A program made the position numbers and the translations under genes. 64,000 bases of DNA from Physcocola sp002396385 (GTDB taxonomy: Bacteria > Bacteroidota > Bacteroidia > Bacteroidales > Paludibacteraceae), in assembly GCA_946535435.1 (NCBI GenBank), contig CAMNDM010000009.1, positions 1-64,000 on the forward strand. Direction: 5' to 3'. The notes under the pieces were generated by a model. It was not told where the DNA came from, ran no database searches, and saw only the letters and a program-made list of their open reading frames with translations. Shown one piece after another: positions 49,678 to 57,754 of the stretch. How positions within the stretch are numbered: the stretch's first letter is position 1; each line of letters starts with the position of its first letter.

Positions 49678-50448
49678 TTATTTTAATGCGGTTATCTTTT
49701 TGTAAGCTTCATTGATTTCTGCCATTTTGTGTTCGCAGAAGCTCTTGTTTCCTGTGTTTTTAGCAAGGTCTGGGTGGTATTCGAGTGCCAGTTTGTGGTA
49801 GGCATTCCGTACGTCTTCTGTGCTTGCCGACGAGGTCAGTCCAAGCGCATTGTAAAACTTCTCGTTAGGAGAGGCGGTGCTTGTGGTCTGCTGACCCGCT
49901 TTTTTGCTCTGCTGTTGCTCGTATGTTCTTGAACGAAGCGGACTCCACGACTCGTTGAGGGTGTTGACGAGCTTTGGCGCTAACTTAATCTGTCTCATAA
50001 AAAGCTGGAGCGCACTCCACTCGTTGTCTTTTATGCCATCGTCCACAACGAACAGGTTGAAGAGCAGCGAGGCGAAACTCTGTTTTTCGTTCTGTCGCCA
50101 TTCCCTGATTCTTTGTATGGCTAGAGCCTCCCCGCCTGGTTCGCGGAACTGCCAGTAAAGGCGAAGACGGGTGCCGTACTCACTTTTCAGAGATTCGGCT
50201 ATCTCCTTTTTATAGTCCATTCCTTCGCCAAAGTAAAGGAGAATAATCTTCTTCCCCTTCTCGTCTGTGTGTGCATCTCTATAGGTCGCCAAGAAAATGT
50301 ACTTCTCTTCCAAAAACTCAAGTTGCGACTCTTTCGCAGAGGCGTTGAAGCCTGCAAACTTTTTCACGATGCAGAAGCTTTCTTCAAAACTTTTTTTCAG
50401 AACCTTCTCATATCCGATTTCTCCTTGTCTTTTGCCGAGGTGGCCCAA
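49678..50448 (-). CDS. TerB-like/J-domain protein (DjlA-type), 3' part of a frameshifted gene
   Basis: The open frame gives 256 residues: a TerB-like helical domain (about 15-160) and a C-terminal J domain (about 200-256, FYNALGLTSSASTEDVRN, with the HPD motif in YHPDLAK) that would stimulate Hsp70 ATPase. DjlA proteins normally start with a membrane helix, which this frame lacks; its only start is a TTG inside what looks like coding sequence. The missing part is found just upstream in another frame (see 50449-50659). With one T removed from the T7 tract, the full product would be 326 residues with two hydrophobic segments. Confidence 0.8.
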   Translation of the reverse strand: MGHLGKRQGEIGYEKVLKKSFEESFCIVKKFAGFNASAKESQLEFLEEKYIFLATYRDAHTDEKGKKIILLYFGEGMDYKKEIAESLKSEYGTRLRLYWQFREPGGEALAIQRIREWRQNEKQSFASLLFNLFVVDDGIKDNEWSALQLFMRQIKLAPKLVNTLNESWSPLRSRTYEQQQSKKAGQQTTSTASPNEKFYNALGLTSSASTEDVRNAYHKLALEYHPDLAKNTGNKSFCEHKMAEINEAYKKITALK

Positions 50449-50659
50449 TAAGCCCCAGTTGAATATGAACCTCCCGCCTATGGTTAATGTACAAGTTGTG
50501 AGTATGGTAGGTATGGATACTATAAATAAGTTGAGTTTGCCAGCTATTAGAAAAGCGATGCCATAAAAAAACTGCCGTTAACATTATTGTAACGAATGCT
50601 GCAAGTACGTTGATGATTGAAATATAATAGTATTTCAAACTTAAAAGTAGGTCTTTCAT
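50449..50659 (-). pseudogene. Out-of-frame N-terminal membrane segment of the DjlA-like gene
   Basis: ATG 50659 opens MKDLLLSLKYYYISIINVLA, a hydrophobic segment, which runs out of frame at seven consecutive Ts (plus-strand A7, 50565-50571). Skipping one T continues smoothly through a second hydrophobic stretch (YGIAFLIAGKLNLFIVSIPT) and NWGLLGHLGKRQ into the J-domain frame. The distance 50659-49678 less one base is exactly 327 codons. Either a real mutation, a sequencing/assembly error in a homopolymer, or a slippage-controlled switch. Confidence 0.72.
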
Positions 50660-50673
50660 TTTGTTCGGATTGC

Positions 50674-50704
50674 TTGTCTTTGCCTCTTTATTGACGTATA
50701 TTTG
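50674..50704 (+). promoter_or_regulatory. Promoter of the 93-residue membrane protein
   Basis: TTGT (50674-50677), 19-base spacer, TATATTTG (50697-50704). Confidence 0.6.
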
Positions 50705-50722
50705 TGTGCCAAAATGTAGATT

Positions 50723-51004
50723 ATGAAAGCAAAGAAACATATAATAGTATTGGTGGCTTTGGCCTTGTATGGTCTGGGTATGCCGCTATACCAGTACCTT
50801 GTGAATGGAGCCCGCCTTAATGACCTTTTGCTCACCTGGGGGGTGATGGCTGTTATTATTGTTTTACTTTACCTTATTTACAGCCGGATGGAGAAACTCC
50901 GTGAAAAACACCAGTTCGAAGATGCCGCTAAGGAGATGGGGGAGGATTTTGACGATGACGACCCTGGAGAGGATGCTTACCGTCTCCCTCCCGACAACAA
51001 ATAA
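50723..51004 (+). CDS. Small two-helix membrane protein, function unknown
   Basis: 93 residues: a basic N-terminus, two hydrophobic helices (about 7-26 and 36-54), a charged helix and a very acidic tail (GEDFDDDDPGED). No family recognised. It has its own promoter and is convergent with the next gene, whose stop codon is only two bases away. The acidic cytoplasmic tail could bind cations or a basic partner; this is speculation. Confidence 0.68.
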   Translation: MKAKKHIIVLVALALYGLGMPLYQYLVNGARLNDLLLTWGVMAVIIVLLYLIYSRMEKLREKHQFEDAAKEMGEDFDDDDPGEDAYRLPPDNK

Positions 51005-51006
51005 AC

Positions 51007-51288
51007 CTATTTGTTCATATCCTCTTCAAACTTGCGCAGTGCTGCTAGGTCGTGGTAGATGCTGAAACGTGTGTCGGTCCATATAAGGTCGGCATCGTCC
51101 ATGCCCATTTCAGAACGTAGTTCTTCCATACAGGCAAGGGCCTTTTTCTCCGAAAGAAAGCATGCGCAAAGTTCAATGTCGGTTTCCCAACTGCATTTGT
51201 CGGATTGTACACTTAAAAAGTAGTCTCCTTTCCTGATGCAGATGGCGTGCAAGTCGCTGTCAACGCATCCGTAAATGTCTATCTTCAT
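51007..51288 (-). CDS. Small hypothetical protein, 93 residues
   Basis: Soluble, acidic, with five Cys (two in CACF). Not recognised. The reading frame is complete, with a TATTTTTG box 23 bases upstream, which supports a real gene. Convergent with the two-helix membrane protein gene. Confidence 0.6.
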   Translation of the reverse strand: MKIDIYGCVDSDLHAICIRKGDYFLSVQSDKCSWETDIELCACFLSEKKALACMEELRSEMGMDDADLIWTDTRFSIYHDLAALRKFEEDMNK

Positions 51289-51310
51289 TTTGTGCTAAAT
51301 GTCTTTTTTA

Positions 51311-51318
51311 CAAAAATA
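51311..51318 (-). promoter_or_regulatory. -7 promoter box of the 93-residue hypothetical gene
   Basis: TATTTTTG on the minus strand, overlapping the T tail region of the upstream gene's terminator. Confidence 0.55.
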
Positions 51319-51320
51319 GC

Positions 51321-51366
51321 AAAAAAATAGAGGTGTAACATAATGTTTCCATTATGAGACGCCTCT
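51321..51366 (-). terminator. Terminator of the CBM6 glycosidase gene
   Basis: Minus-strand hairpin with CATAATG-GAAA-CATTATG at the top and AGAGG/CCTCT at the base, then seven Ts. Confidence 0.85.
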
Positions 51367-51390
51367 GCCTTATTTCTGTGAATTCTGTTG

Positions 51391-53313
51391 TTATTTCAAA
51401 ATGAATTTTAGTTCACCTTTGTTTGGAATAACTGCGATGTAGACTTTGCCGGTTTTAAGCTTGTTCGCTTTAACTTTTCTTCCTTCTAAATCGTAGAAAC
51501 GGGCGTCCTTTATCGTCTTAATGTCGTTGTAAACAACAGGAGCGCTGCTCTCTTTGTTCTTTTCAAATTTCAACCAGTCGATATTCACATAACTACCGTT
51601 GATGACGATTCTCACTAAGTGCGTTCCTTTATCAATTGCAACCGTGGCAATTGGCAACTCTTGGTAAACCGTCCAGTTGTCTCCTGTTTTAGGGATGACA
51701 TAGTCATTGGTGACTTCTTCATCATCAATATAAAGGCGGAATCCATCGAGATCGCCCCCGTTTGAGACTTTTGCCGTGATATCGTAAAGAGAAGATTCTT
51801 GGACATTTACAGTGTATTCGGTCCATTCGCCGAATTCTGTATAGCCCAATGCATAACCGTCGTCCGACTTAACGATGTCTACGCAGTCGTCGCGATATTC
51901 GCTGCCTCTGTTCTCATCCTCATTGTCGTGATAAGAGAACCCCTCTCCACCAACATCGTAATTTTCCGCTTCTATTATGCCTGGAATAGTGGCAGCAATG
52001 CCATTGAACGTAGTCTGTGGAATGTCTACGGCAGAGAATTGAATGCGGTAGGCATACAGAGGATTTTCAATCAGAATTGGCAAGGTGAAGTCTGGTCCGT
52101 AAATGTTCATCACTTCCTCCGAAATTAGTTGGGTGCTGGTTACTGGCAGGTCTTTGTCTTCCCATGTAACCCGTTCAACCGTCACCTTTATTTTACCATT
52201 CAGAAAATTAGGCCATTTCGAAAAGTAAACCTCTGCGTTGCCTTTGTAGTTGCCACCTACAACAATGCTGGCATAGTTGTGTTTCCTGTTTACGGCAGCA
52301 AACCCGTCTAAACCATCGCTGTAATCGTTTGGTGGGGTTACCATAGCCATATAGCCGGTCATGTCGCCATACCATTTATAGAGCCACCATCCTCCGCCAG
52401 GTTCGTTGTCGGCAGTCAGCAAACTGCCTAGTCGGCCAGGTAGACCCGTAAACCACCACGATATGGTTGCGCTTTCTACGTTGTTGCGTTCAAATTTCGC
52501 AATGAAGGGAACGCTGTAACCTGGACAACCTTCTAGCTTTCTTTGATTGTCGTTGAAGCCTGCGCTGTATTCGTTGATGCACAACGGCAGATTCGGCATA
52601 CCTAGTTCTTTCGTTAATTCGCGGTAGTCTTCGGCTGCCGCTGCAAAACTCTCACTTCCCCATTGGTGCCAACATACAAGGTCGGGCATGCAGTTGTTTT
52701 CTATGCAGAAGTTAAAGAATTCCTTGAAGAGGTCTCTGCTGTAAAATGAAGTGGCCGGTCCAACGATTTTAATGTCGGGGAAGTATTTGCGGATAAGGTC
52801 GTAAGTTGGTTTCCACAATACTGTGTTAAAATCGCCATTGCTATCTTGCCAGGTTTCGTTGACTTCGTTCCAAATCACATAACTGTGAATGTTGTCTAAT
52901 CCCGAATCCTTATGCTTTTTCAGCACATCTTCTACCATAGCCAGCCATTTTTTTTGTCCTGGCCACTGGTAGGGCCAGTAGGGTAGTAAGTCGGCCATCA
53001 AAAACTGCACTTTTGCATCGGTTCCTCTCAGTCGTTCTGCCACAACAAACCCATCGCCAAAGTTATGTTGGTTGCCGTCTTTACCTGATGGTGGTAAGCA
53101 ATATACGTGCGGCTTTAAAGGCGCAACAAATACGTTGATATCTTCTGGTAGCGTTTCTGTAATGCCATAGAGAGCACCTGAAGCACAATGAGAGACGGGG
53201 CGAATGCTGTCTGTCAAATCTACTTCTATCGTTTCGACGGAAAATCCGTACGGTGTGGATAATCCCGTCAAAAATGGTATTGTGAATAGTATTCTTTTTA
53301 AAAAGTATGGCAT
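51391..53313 (-). CDS. Secreted clan GH-A glycoside hydrolase (GH39-like) with CBM6
   Basis: 640 residues from ATG 53313 (a GTG six bases upstream is less likely). Signal peptide (about 1-25). The barrel (about 45-330) has acid/base Glu150 in YVIWNEVNE and probable nucleophile Glu248 in LCINEYSAG, as in GH39 beta-xylosidases, though another clan A family is possible. A beta domain follows, then a CBM6-type module (about 445-595, IPGIIEAENYDVGGEG, GYTEFGEWTEYTV, VNIDWLKFE), which binds xylan or other beta-glycan ends, and a short T9SS-like tail (FYDLEGRKVKANKLKTGK). Probably acts on plant hemicellulose or algal glycans. Single-gene unit with promoter and terminator. Confidence 0.85.
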   Translation of the reverse strand: MPYFLKRILFTIPFLTGLSTPYGFSVETIEVDLTDSIRPVSHCASGALYGITETLPEDINVFVAPLKPHVYCLPPSGKDGNQHNFGDGFVVAERLRGTDAKVQFLMADLLPYWPYQWPGQKKWLAMVEDVLKKHKDSGLDNIHSYVIWNEVNETWQDSNGDFNTVLWKPTYDLIRKYFPDIKIVGPATSFYSRDLFKEFFNFCIENNCMPDLVCWHQWGSESFAAAAEDYRELTKELGMPNLPLCINEYSAGFNDNQRKLEGCPGYSVPFIAKFERNNVESATISWWFTGLPGRLGSLLTADNEPGGGWWLYKWYGDMTGYMAMVTPPNDYSDGLDGFAAVNRKHNYASIVVGGNYKGNAEVYFSKWPNFLNGKIKVTVERVTWEDKDLPVTSTQLISEEVMNIYGPDFTLPILIENPLYAYRIQFSAVDIPQTTFNGIAATIPGIIEAENYDVGGEGFSYHDNEDENRGSEYRDDCVDIVKSDDGYALGYTEFGEWTEYTVNVQESSLYDITAKVSNGGDLDGFRLYIDDEEVTNDYVIPKTGDNWTVYQELPIATVAIDKGTHLVRIVINGSYVNIDWLKFEKNKESSAPVVYNDIKTIKDARFYDLEGRKVKANKLKTGKVYIAVIPNKGELKFILK

Positions 53314-53343
53314 ACACAACTAACTCTACTTGATTGACTATGG

Positions 53344-53351
53344 CAAATATA
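53344..53351 (-). promoter_or_regulatory. -7 promoter box of the CBM6 glycosidase gene
   Basis: TATATTTG on the minus strand, 31 bases before ATG 53313. Confidence 0.6.
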
Positions 53352-53639
53352 GTTTTTAATGCTTTAATTTCCAAGTGTCTGTCGTTCGGTATTCCAGGTG
53401 TCGTATATGGTGCCTTTACCTGATATTTTGGTAGAGACTATTCTGAACCTCCCGGTTTTGTACGTGGTGTCGTTTAAATGTATACCACATTATGGGTATA
53501 TAGATTTCCGTATTTGTGCGATTGTTCGTGGAATATATACCACATAATTTTGCTTTATAAAAATGGATTTATGAGTGTTATCCTAGAAAACCATTAAGTT
53601 TAGTGAACGATATAGGAGAACTTAAATTGTATAGGAAAA
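53352..53639. other. Gene-free stretch between glycosidase and JAMM protease
   Basis: Contains two near copies of TATACCACAT about 60 bases apart (near 53480 and 53535) and no convincing reading frame. A GGAG lies about 20 bases before the JAMM ATG. No clear promoter box for that gene. Confidence 0.4.
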
Positions 53640-54038
53640 ATGAAGATAAATAGAGCTGTATTGAATGAAATAATAGCGCAGGCGAAAAACGAACTGCCTG
53701 ACGAAAGTTGTGGTTACTTGCTGGCGAATGCTGAAGGTATTATTGACGAGAATTGCCCTATGACTAACATTGACCATAGCCCGGAGCATTTCTCGTTTGA
53801 CCCCAAGGAACAATTTGCCGCCATTAAGCACAGCCGTCAAACAGGCAAGAAACTGGTGGCTAACTGGCACAGCCATCCGTCTTCTCCATCACGCCCGTCT
53901 GTAGAAGATATTAAATTGGCTTACGACTCTACAATCACCTATTTTATTCTCTCATTAGCAACTGAAGAACCTGTTTTCAACGGTTTCCATATTGAGAATG
54001 GTAGTGTGGAAAAACTGGTTGTTGAAGTTGTTGATTGA
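53640..54038 (+). CDS. JAMM/MPN-domain metalloprotease
   Basis: 132 residues, a single JAB1/MPN domain. The full catalytic set is visible: Glu22 (DESCGYLLA), His77 and His79 in NWHSHPSSPSRPSVED, and Asp90, fitting E...HxH(x10)D. Prokaryotic members of this size cleave the C-terminus of ubiquitin-like sulfur carriers (CysO/ThiS type) in cysteine, thiamine or molybdopterin pathways. No sulfur-carrier or E1-like gene is adjacent, so the partner is unknown. Confidence 0.9.
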   Translation: MKINRAVLNEIIAQAKNELPDESCGYLLANAEGIIDENCPMTNIDHSPEHFSFDPKEQFAAIKHSRQTGKKLVANWHSHPSSPSRPSVEDIKLAYDSTITYFILSLATEEPVFNGFHIENGSVEKLVVEVVD

Positions 54039-54090
54039 TTTCGGAAGTTCATGCGGACTTCATAAACCTCCATCTTCCCGAAAGGGAACT

Positions 54091-54125
54091 CCCCGCTTTA
54101 TGTCTTAAGGCGGGGGGACTCTTTA
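54091..54125 (+). terminator. Possible terminator of the JAMM protease gene
   Basis: Ten-base stem CCCCGCTTTA/TAAGGCGGGG with a five-base loop; the tail GGGGACTCTTTA is poor in T. Confidence 0.45.
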
Positions 54126-54147
54126 CATGCAACCACCAGCCTCCCGC

Positions 54148-54184
54148 AAAAAAACATGAGCCCAGTACAGCACTGGACTCATGC
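54148..54184 (-). terminator. Terminator of the PPIase gene
   Basis: Minus-strand stem CATGAG-T-CCAGT / ACTGG-G-CTCATG, short loop, then seven Ts. Confidence 0.92.
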
Positions 54185-54214
54185 GATTATGCTTAACTGT
54201 ATGTTTAGTAGATA

Positions 54215-55027
54215 TTATTTCTCGACATATACTTTGGTCATCTTAACATCCTGAACCGGACGGTCGCCAGGAGCGGTTTCAACAGCGGCAATCTTATCCA
54301 CCACCTCTAATCCTTCTACAATTTCGCCGAAGACGGTGTATTCCCCATCAAGGAAAGGGGTTCCGCCAATTTCTTTGTATATTTTCTTTACTTCGTCGCT
54401 CATCTTGCATTCTTCGGGGTGTTCTGCCACATAGGCCTCGCATTGCTTAACGAAATCTTTTTGCAGTGCTTGTAAGCCTTCTTGGTCTTTGTTTATCATC
54501 ATAGACTTGATCTTGTCCATGTTGGCTTTCTTCAATTCGTTGAACTTGCGCATCATAACTTGGTTTTTCATTCCCTCTTCCATGCGCTGCAATTCACTGT
54601 CGCTGTAGGTCTTTCCTTGAACAATATAGAACTGGCAGCCCGAACTTTTCTTCTCTGGGTTGACTTGGTCTCCTTGGCGTGCCGCAGAAAGCGCCCCCTT
54701 TTTGTGCATAAACTTAGGGTAGTTGAACTCGGCCGGAATCTGGTAACCGACGTCGCCTGCTCCAAGCTGTTTGCCGGCAGGTGCCCCCTTCGATTCAGGG
54801 TCACCGCCCTGTATCATGAAATCTTTGATGACACGGTGGAAAAGCAGGTCGTTATAGAACCCTTCTTTAACCAACTTCAAGAAATTGTCGCGGTGCTGTG
54901 GGGTCTCGTTGTAAAGCTTAACCTTCATGGTGCCATAGTTGGTTTCGATTACCACTACGGGCTCTTTCGCATTGCATGACATAAGTGTTGTTATTAAGGT
55001 CGTTATTGTGATTAATTTTTTGAACAT
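54215..55027 (-). CDS. Cyclophilin-type peptidyl-prolyl isomerase lipoprotein
   Basis: 270 residues from ATG 55027. Signal with lipobox TTLMSC, so the mature protein is lipid-anchored at the cell envelope. The cyclophilin core has FHRVIKDFMIQGGDPESKG and SSGCQFYIVQG, but the central part carries an insert of about 75 charged, helical residues (about 150-225), frequent in Bacteroidota members, before the final strands (YTVFGEIVEGLEVV). It should speed proline isomerisation in exported proteins. An AAGGAGGG sequence eight bases before the ATG is an unusually good Shine-Dalgarno site for this phylum. The longer frame to 55057 begins within the promoter box. Confidence 0.93.
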   Translation of the reverse strand: MFKKLITITTLITTLMSCNAKEPVVVIETNYGTMKVKLYNETPQHRDNFLKLVKEGFYNDLLFHRVIKDFMIQGGDPESKGAPAGKQLGAGDVGYQIPAEFNYPKFMHKKGALSAARQGDQVNPEKKSSGCQFYIVQGKTYSDSELQRMEEGMKNQVMMRKFNELKKANMDKIKSMMINKDQEGLQALQKDFVKQCEAYVAEHPEECKMSDEVKKIYKEIGGTPFLDGEYTVFGEIVEGLEVVDKIAAVETAPGDRPVQDVKMTKVYVEK

Positions 55028-55054
55028 TTTTACCCTCCTTTTTTTAGGTTTATG

Positions 55055-55062
55055 CAAATTTA
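55055..55062 (-). promoter_or_regulatory. -7 promoter box of the PPIase gene
   Basis: TAAATTTG on the minus strand, 27 bases before ATG 55027. Confidence 0.62.
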
Positions 55063-55140
55063 ACTGCTTTTTTCGTTTTTATAACTGCTAGTGTTCATAA
55101 ATTTTCTACCCTTTCCTTTCCGTATTACTTCTTTTTTCTG

Positions 55141-55148
55141 TATTTTTG
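55141..55148 (+). promoter_or_regulatory. -7 promoter box of rpmE
   Basis: TATTTTTG, giving a leader of about 83 bases before the L31 ATG. Confidence 0.62.
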
Positions 55149-55155
55149 CACCGCT

Positions 55156-55201
55156 GTTGCGACCAAAATGGGCAGTGCGACCTTTTGGAGTACAACGCAA
55201 C
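55156..55201 (+). promoter_or_regulatory. Structured leader of the L31 gene, possible autoregulatory element
   Basis: GTTGCG (55156-55161) pairs with CGCAAC (55196-55201) and CCAAAA (55163-55168) with TTTTGG (55183-55188), an irregular two-part stem with an asymmetric internal loop of seven bases and a 14-base top loop. It occupies about half of the short leader. Ribosomal-protein genes are often controlled by such elements. Confidence 0.55.
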
Positions 55202-55237
55202 TTAATTATTGTAAACATTTTAAACGTATAATTCACA

Positions 55238-55489
55238 ATGAAAAAAGACATTCAACCGAGCAATTATCGTCCGGTAGCATTCAAGGATCTTTCTAATGGT
55301 GATGTGTTTGTTTCTCGTTCTTGCGCTGATGCAAAGGACACTATCGAAATCGATGGTGAAACTCTTCCGCTCATCAAGCTTGAAATTTCTAACACTTCTC
55401 ACCCATTCTACACTGGTAAGCAGAAGCTTGTTGATACCGCAGGTATGGTCGACAAGTTCAACAGCCGTTACGGTGCCCGCAAAAAGTAA
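55238..55489 (+). CDS. rpmE: 50S ribosomal protein L31 type B
   Basis: 83 residues. MKKDIQPSNYRPVAFKDLSN and HPFYTGKQKLVDTAGMVDKF mark the zinc-free type B form, which lacks the CxxC pairs of type A. It is part of the large subunit at the inter-subunit bridge. Single gene with promoter, structured leader and a strong terminator 26 bases after the stop. Confidence 0.97.
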   Translation: MKKDIQPSNYRPVAFKDLSNGDVFVSRSCADAKDTIEIDGETLPLIKLEISNTSHPFYTGKQKLVDTAGMVDKFNSRYGARKK

Positions 55490-55515
55490 GTATTTATTTG
55501 CGGTTTATAGGTATA

Positions 55516-55550
55516 GGGTACTTTCTTATTTTAGAAAGTACCCTTTTTTT
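55516..55550 (+). terminator. Terminator of rpmE
   Basis: Perfect ten-base stem GGGTACTTTC/GAAAGTACCC with an eight-base loop, then seven Ts. Confidence 0.95.
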
Positions 55551-55552
55551 CT

Positions 55553-55560
55553 TAACTTTG
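55553..55560 (+). promoter_or_regulatory. -7 promoter box of nadK-fmt
   Basis: TAACTTTG immediately after the rpmE terminator, 34 bases before the nadK ATG. Confidence 0.62.
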
Positions 55561-55594
55561 CGGTTGTTGATAATTTTTAGGTCGCATAATCAGA

Positions 55595-56524
55595 ATGAAG
55601 GCTGTTATTTTTGGTAATACACTCAGGAACGAGGTCGCTCTTTACTCTTTCAGGTTGCTTGAGGCGCTAAACCGTTATGGCGTGGAAGTGCTGATGGAAC
55701 GAGATTTTTTGGTGTTCCTCAGAGAGTGCGGATTTGAGGCTGACCAATTTGTAAACGAAAAAAACCTTATTGATTATCGTGATTACGAGGCTGACTTCGC
55801 CTTCTCGGTGGGGGGAGATGGAACCTTTATTCACAGTACGGCTAAACTGGGCAAACGGATGATCCCTATGATTGGCATTAATGCCGGGCGTCTGGGTTTC
55901 TTGACCGATATTGACGGTGACCAGATCGACGATGTGGTCAAACATTTGGTCGATGGAGACTATACCCTTACTGAAAGGGGGCTGCTTCACCTGCACACCG
56001 ACGAGAAGGTCTATACCGATTTTACTTATGCTCTTAACGAAATTGCCATTACCAAACAAGATACAGCTTCGCTTATAACTATCCATACTTGGGTGGATGG
56101 CACTTACCTGACATCGTATCAGGCCGACGGACTAATCGTTTCTACTGCCACGGGGTCGACCGCTTATGCTATGAGTGTGGGGGGGCCTATACTTATGCCT
56201 AATCTGCCTGGCATTATTATAATTCCTGTGGCTCCGCACAGTTTGACAAGTCGTCCGCTTATTGTTCCTGATACCTCTGTCGTAGAACTACAAGTGGAGA
56301 GCCGAAACAATCGTTTCCTTATTGCTCTTGATGGACGTCCGAATGTGTTCGACGAAAAAATTAAATGCCGTATATATAAATCTGCTTCACGTACCGTTAA
56401 GACGGTTAAACTGAACAATCACCATTTTTTCGACACACTGCATGAAAAATTACATTGGGGTGCCGATAACCGCAAGTTCCTGAAGTATGGTTATGACGAT
56501 GACTTGGTTAGCAAAGGTGACTGA
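55595..56524 (+). CDS. nadK: NAD kinase
   Basis: 309 residues. It phosphorylates NAD to NADP with ATP. GGDGT at 73-77 is the nucleotide-binding signature, and ALNEIAI the conserved NE motif contacting NAD. Glycine-rich YQADGLIVSTATGSTAY follows. It is the first gene of a two-gene operon with fmt (13-base gap). Cytoplasmic. Confidence 0.97.
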   Translation: MKAVIFGNTLRNEVALYSFRLLEALNRYGVEVLMERDFLVFLRECGFEADQFVNEKNLIDYRDYEADFAFSVGGDGTFIHSTAKLGKRMIPMIGINAGRLGFLTDIDGDQIDDVVKHLVDGDYTLTERGLLHLHTDEKVYTDFTYALNEIAITKQDTASLITIHTWVDGTYLTSYQADGLIVSTATGSTAYAMSVGGPILMPNLPGIIIIPVAPHSLTSRPLIVPDTSVVELQVESRNNRFLIALDGRPNVFDEKIKCRIYKSASRTVKTVKLNNHHFFDTLHEKLHWGADNRKFLKYGYDDDLVSKGD

Positions 56525-56537
56525 AAAAAGTTTTTGT

Positions 56538-57536
56538 ATGAATAAGAATGAACTTAAAATAGTTTATATGGGTACGCCCGATTTCGCTGTTGAACCCCTT
56601 CGCCGCTTGGTTGAGGGCGGATACAACGTGGTGGGTGTTGTTACTATGCCTGACAAACCTGCCGGACGTGGCCACAAAATCCAATTCTCACCTGTTAAAC
56701 AATTTGCTCTCCAACACAATTTGCGTTTGCTACAGCCAGCGAAGTTGAAAGACGAGGGCTTCGTAGAGGAACTTAGAAGCCTTTGTGCTGACCTGCAGAT
56801 TGTGGTTGCTTTCAGAATGTTGCCTGAGGTTGTATGGAATATGCCGCCGTTAGGCACTTTCAACCTTCATGCCTCTCTCCTGCCACAGTACCGGGGGGCG
56901 GCTCCAATTAACTGGGCTATCATTAACGGCGATACCGAAACGGGTGTTACAACTTTCTTCCTGACTCATGAAATTGATACGGGAAAGATAATACAACAGG
57001 AAAAAATCGCTATTTCTGATACAGACACTGCCGAGACTATTCACGATGCTCTTATGTACAAGGGAGCGGAACTCTTGTTACAAACCGTCGATAACATTAT
57101 TGCAGGTAAAGTGACTCCAAAACCGCAAGAAGAACTCTATGTGTCGGCCGACGAACTGAGACCTGCTCCTAAAATCTTTAAAGACACCTGTTATGTCGAT
57201 TTCTCGCAACCTGCGAAAAAAGTATACGACCTTGTCCGTGGCCTGTCTCCTTATCCGGCAGCCTGGTGTAATCTCGTGTCTGCGTCGGGTGATATGTTGG
57301 CGGTTAAGATTTATGAAACTGCCAAGATAGATGACCGCTCTGCTAAAAGCCCAGGCTCAATTGAAACAGATGGCAAAAGTTTTATTAAAGTTGCGTGTGG
57401 CTGTGGTGCTGTTGAATTACGATCCATTTTGCTGCCGGGAAAAAAACGTATGGGAGTGGCTGAACTGCTACGGGGCTTCCATATCGACAGCTCTTTTTCT
57501 TTCGTACTGAAAAAAGATGTCGTTTTTGGTGAATAG
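56538..57536 (+). CDS. fmt: Methionyl-tRNA formyltransferase
   Basis: 332 residues from ATG 56538; upstream in-frame ATGs fall within nadK. It formylates initiator Met-tRNA using 10-formyl-THF. IVYMGTPDFAVEPL at the start, the catalytic loop NLHASLLPQYRGAAPINWA and a C-terminal OB-like tRNA-binding domain (about 208-325) identify it. It lies 13 bases after nadK. Confidence 0.96.
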   Translation: MNKNELKIVYMGTPDFAVEPLRRLVEGGYNVVGVVTMPDKPAGRGHKIQFSPVKQFALQHNLRLLQPAKLKDEGFVEELRSLCADLQIVVAFRMLPEVVWNMPPLGTFNLHASLLPQYRGAAPINWAIINGDTETGVTTFFLTHEIDTGKIIQQEKIAISDTDTAETIHDALMYKGAELLLQTVDNIIAGKVTPKPQEELYVSADELRPAPKIFKDTCYVDFSQPAKKVYDLVRGLSPYPAAWCNLVSASGDMLAVKIYETAKIDDRSAKSPGSIETDGKSFIKVACGCGAVELRSILLPGKKRMGVAELLRGFHIDSSFSFVLKKDVVFGE

Positions 57537-57754
57537 AGGGAGTCTTCTATTGTTGTTTTTTTCCCCTGATGAGTGAAAAACAAATAATTTGATAAAATTC
57601 TTGCTCCTAAAGAAGATTTTTTGTTTATTTGCATAGTTTACGTTCCTTTATGGAATGGTTTTTGCATTTCTTATATTGTTACAATTCTTTTTTATTAATT
57701 TAAATTTTACGCCTATAGATACATTCCTACTTTGAACTTTTAAATAAGACAAAG

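Noticed and set aside
50565..50575. HIV-like T-TTT-TTA slippery site as a programmed -1 frameshift in the DjlA-like gene
   Set aside because: The heptamer is in the right phase, but -1 slippage leads to TAA after five codons; the J-domain frame needs +1. A programmed -1 event cannot make the full protein.
53470..53550. Paired TATACCACAT sequences as an operator or attachment site
   Set aside because: Only ten bases long, in an AT-rich gap, with no recombinase or regulator gene beside them.
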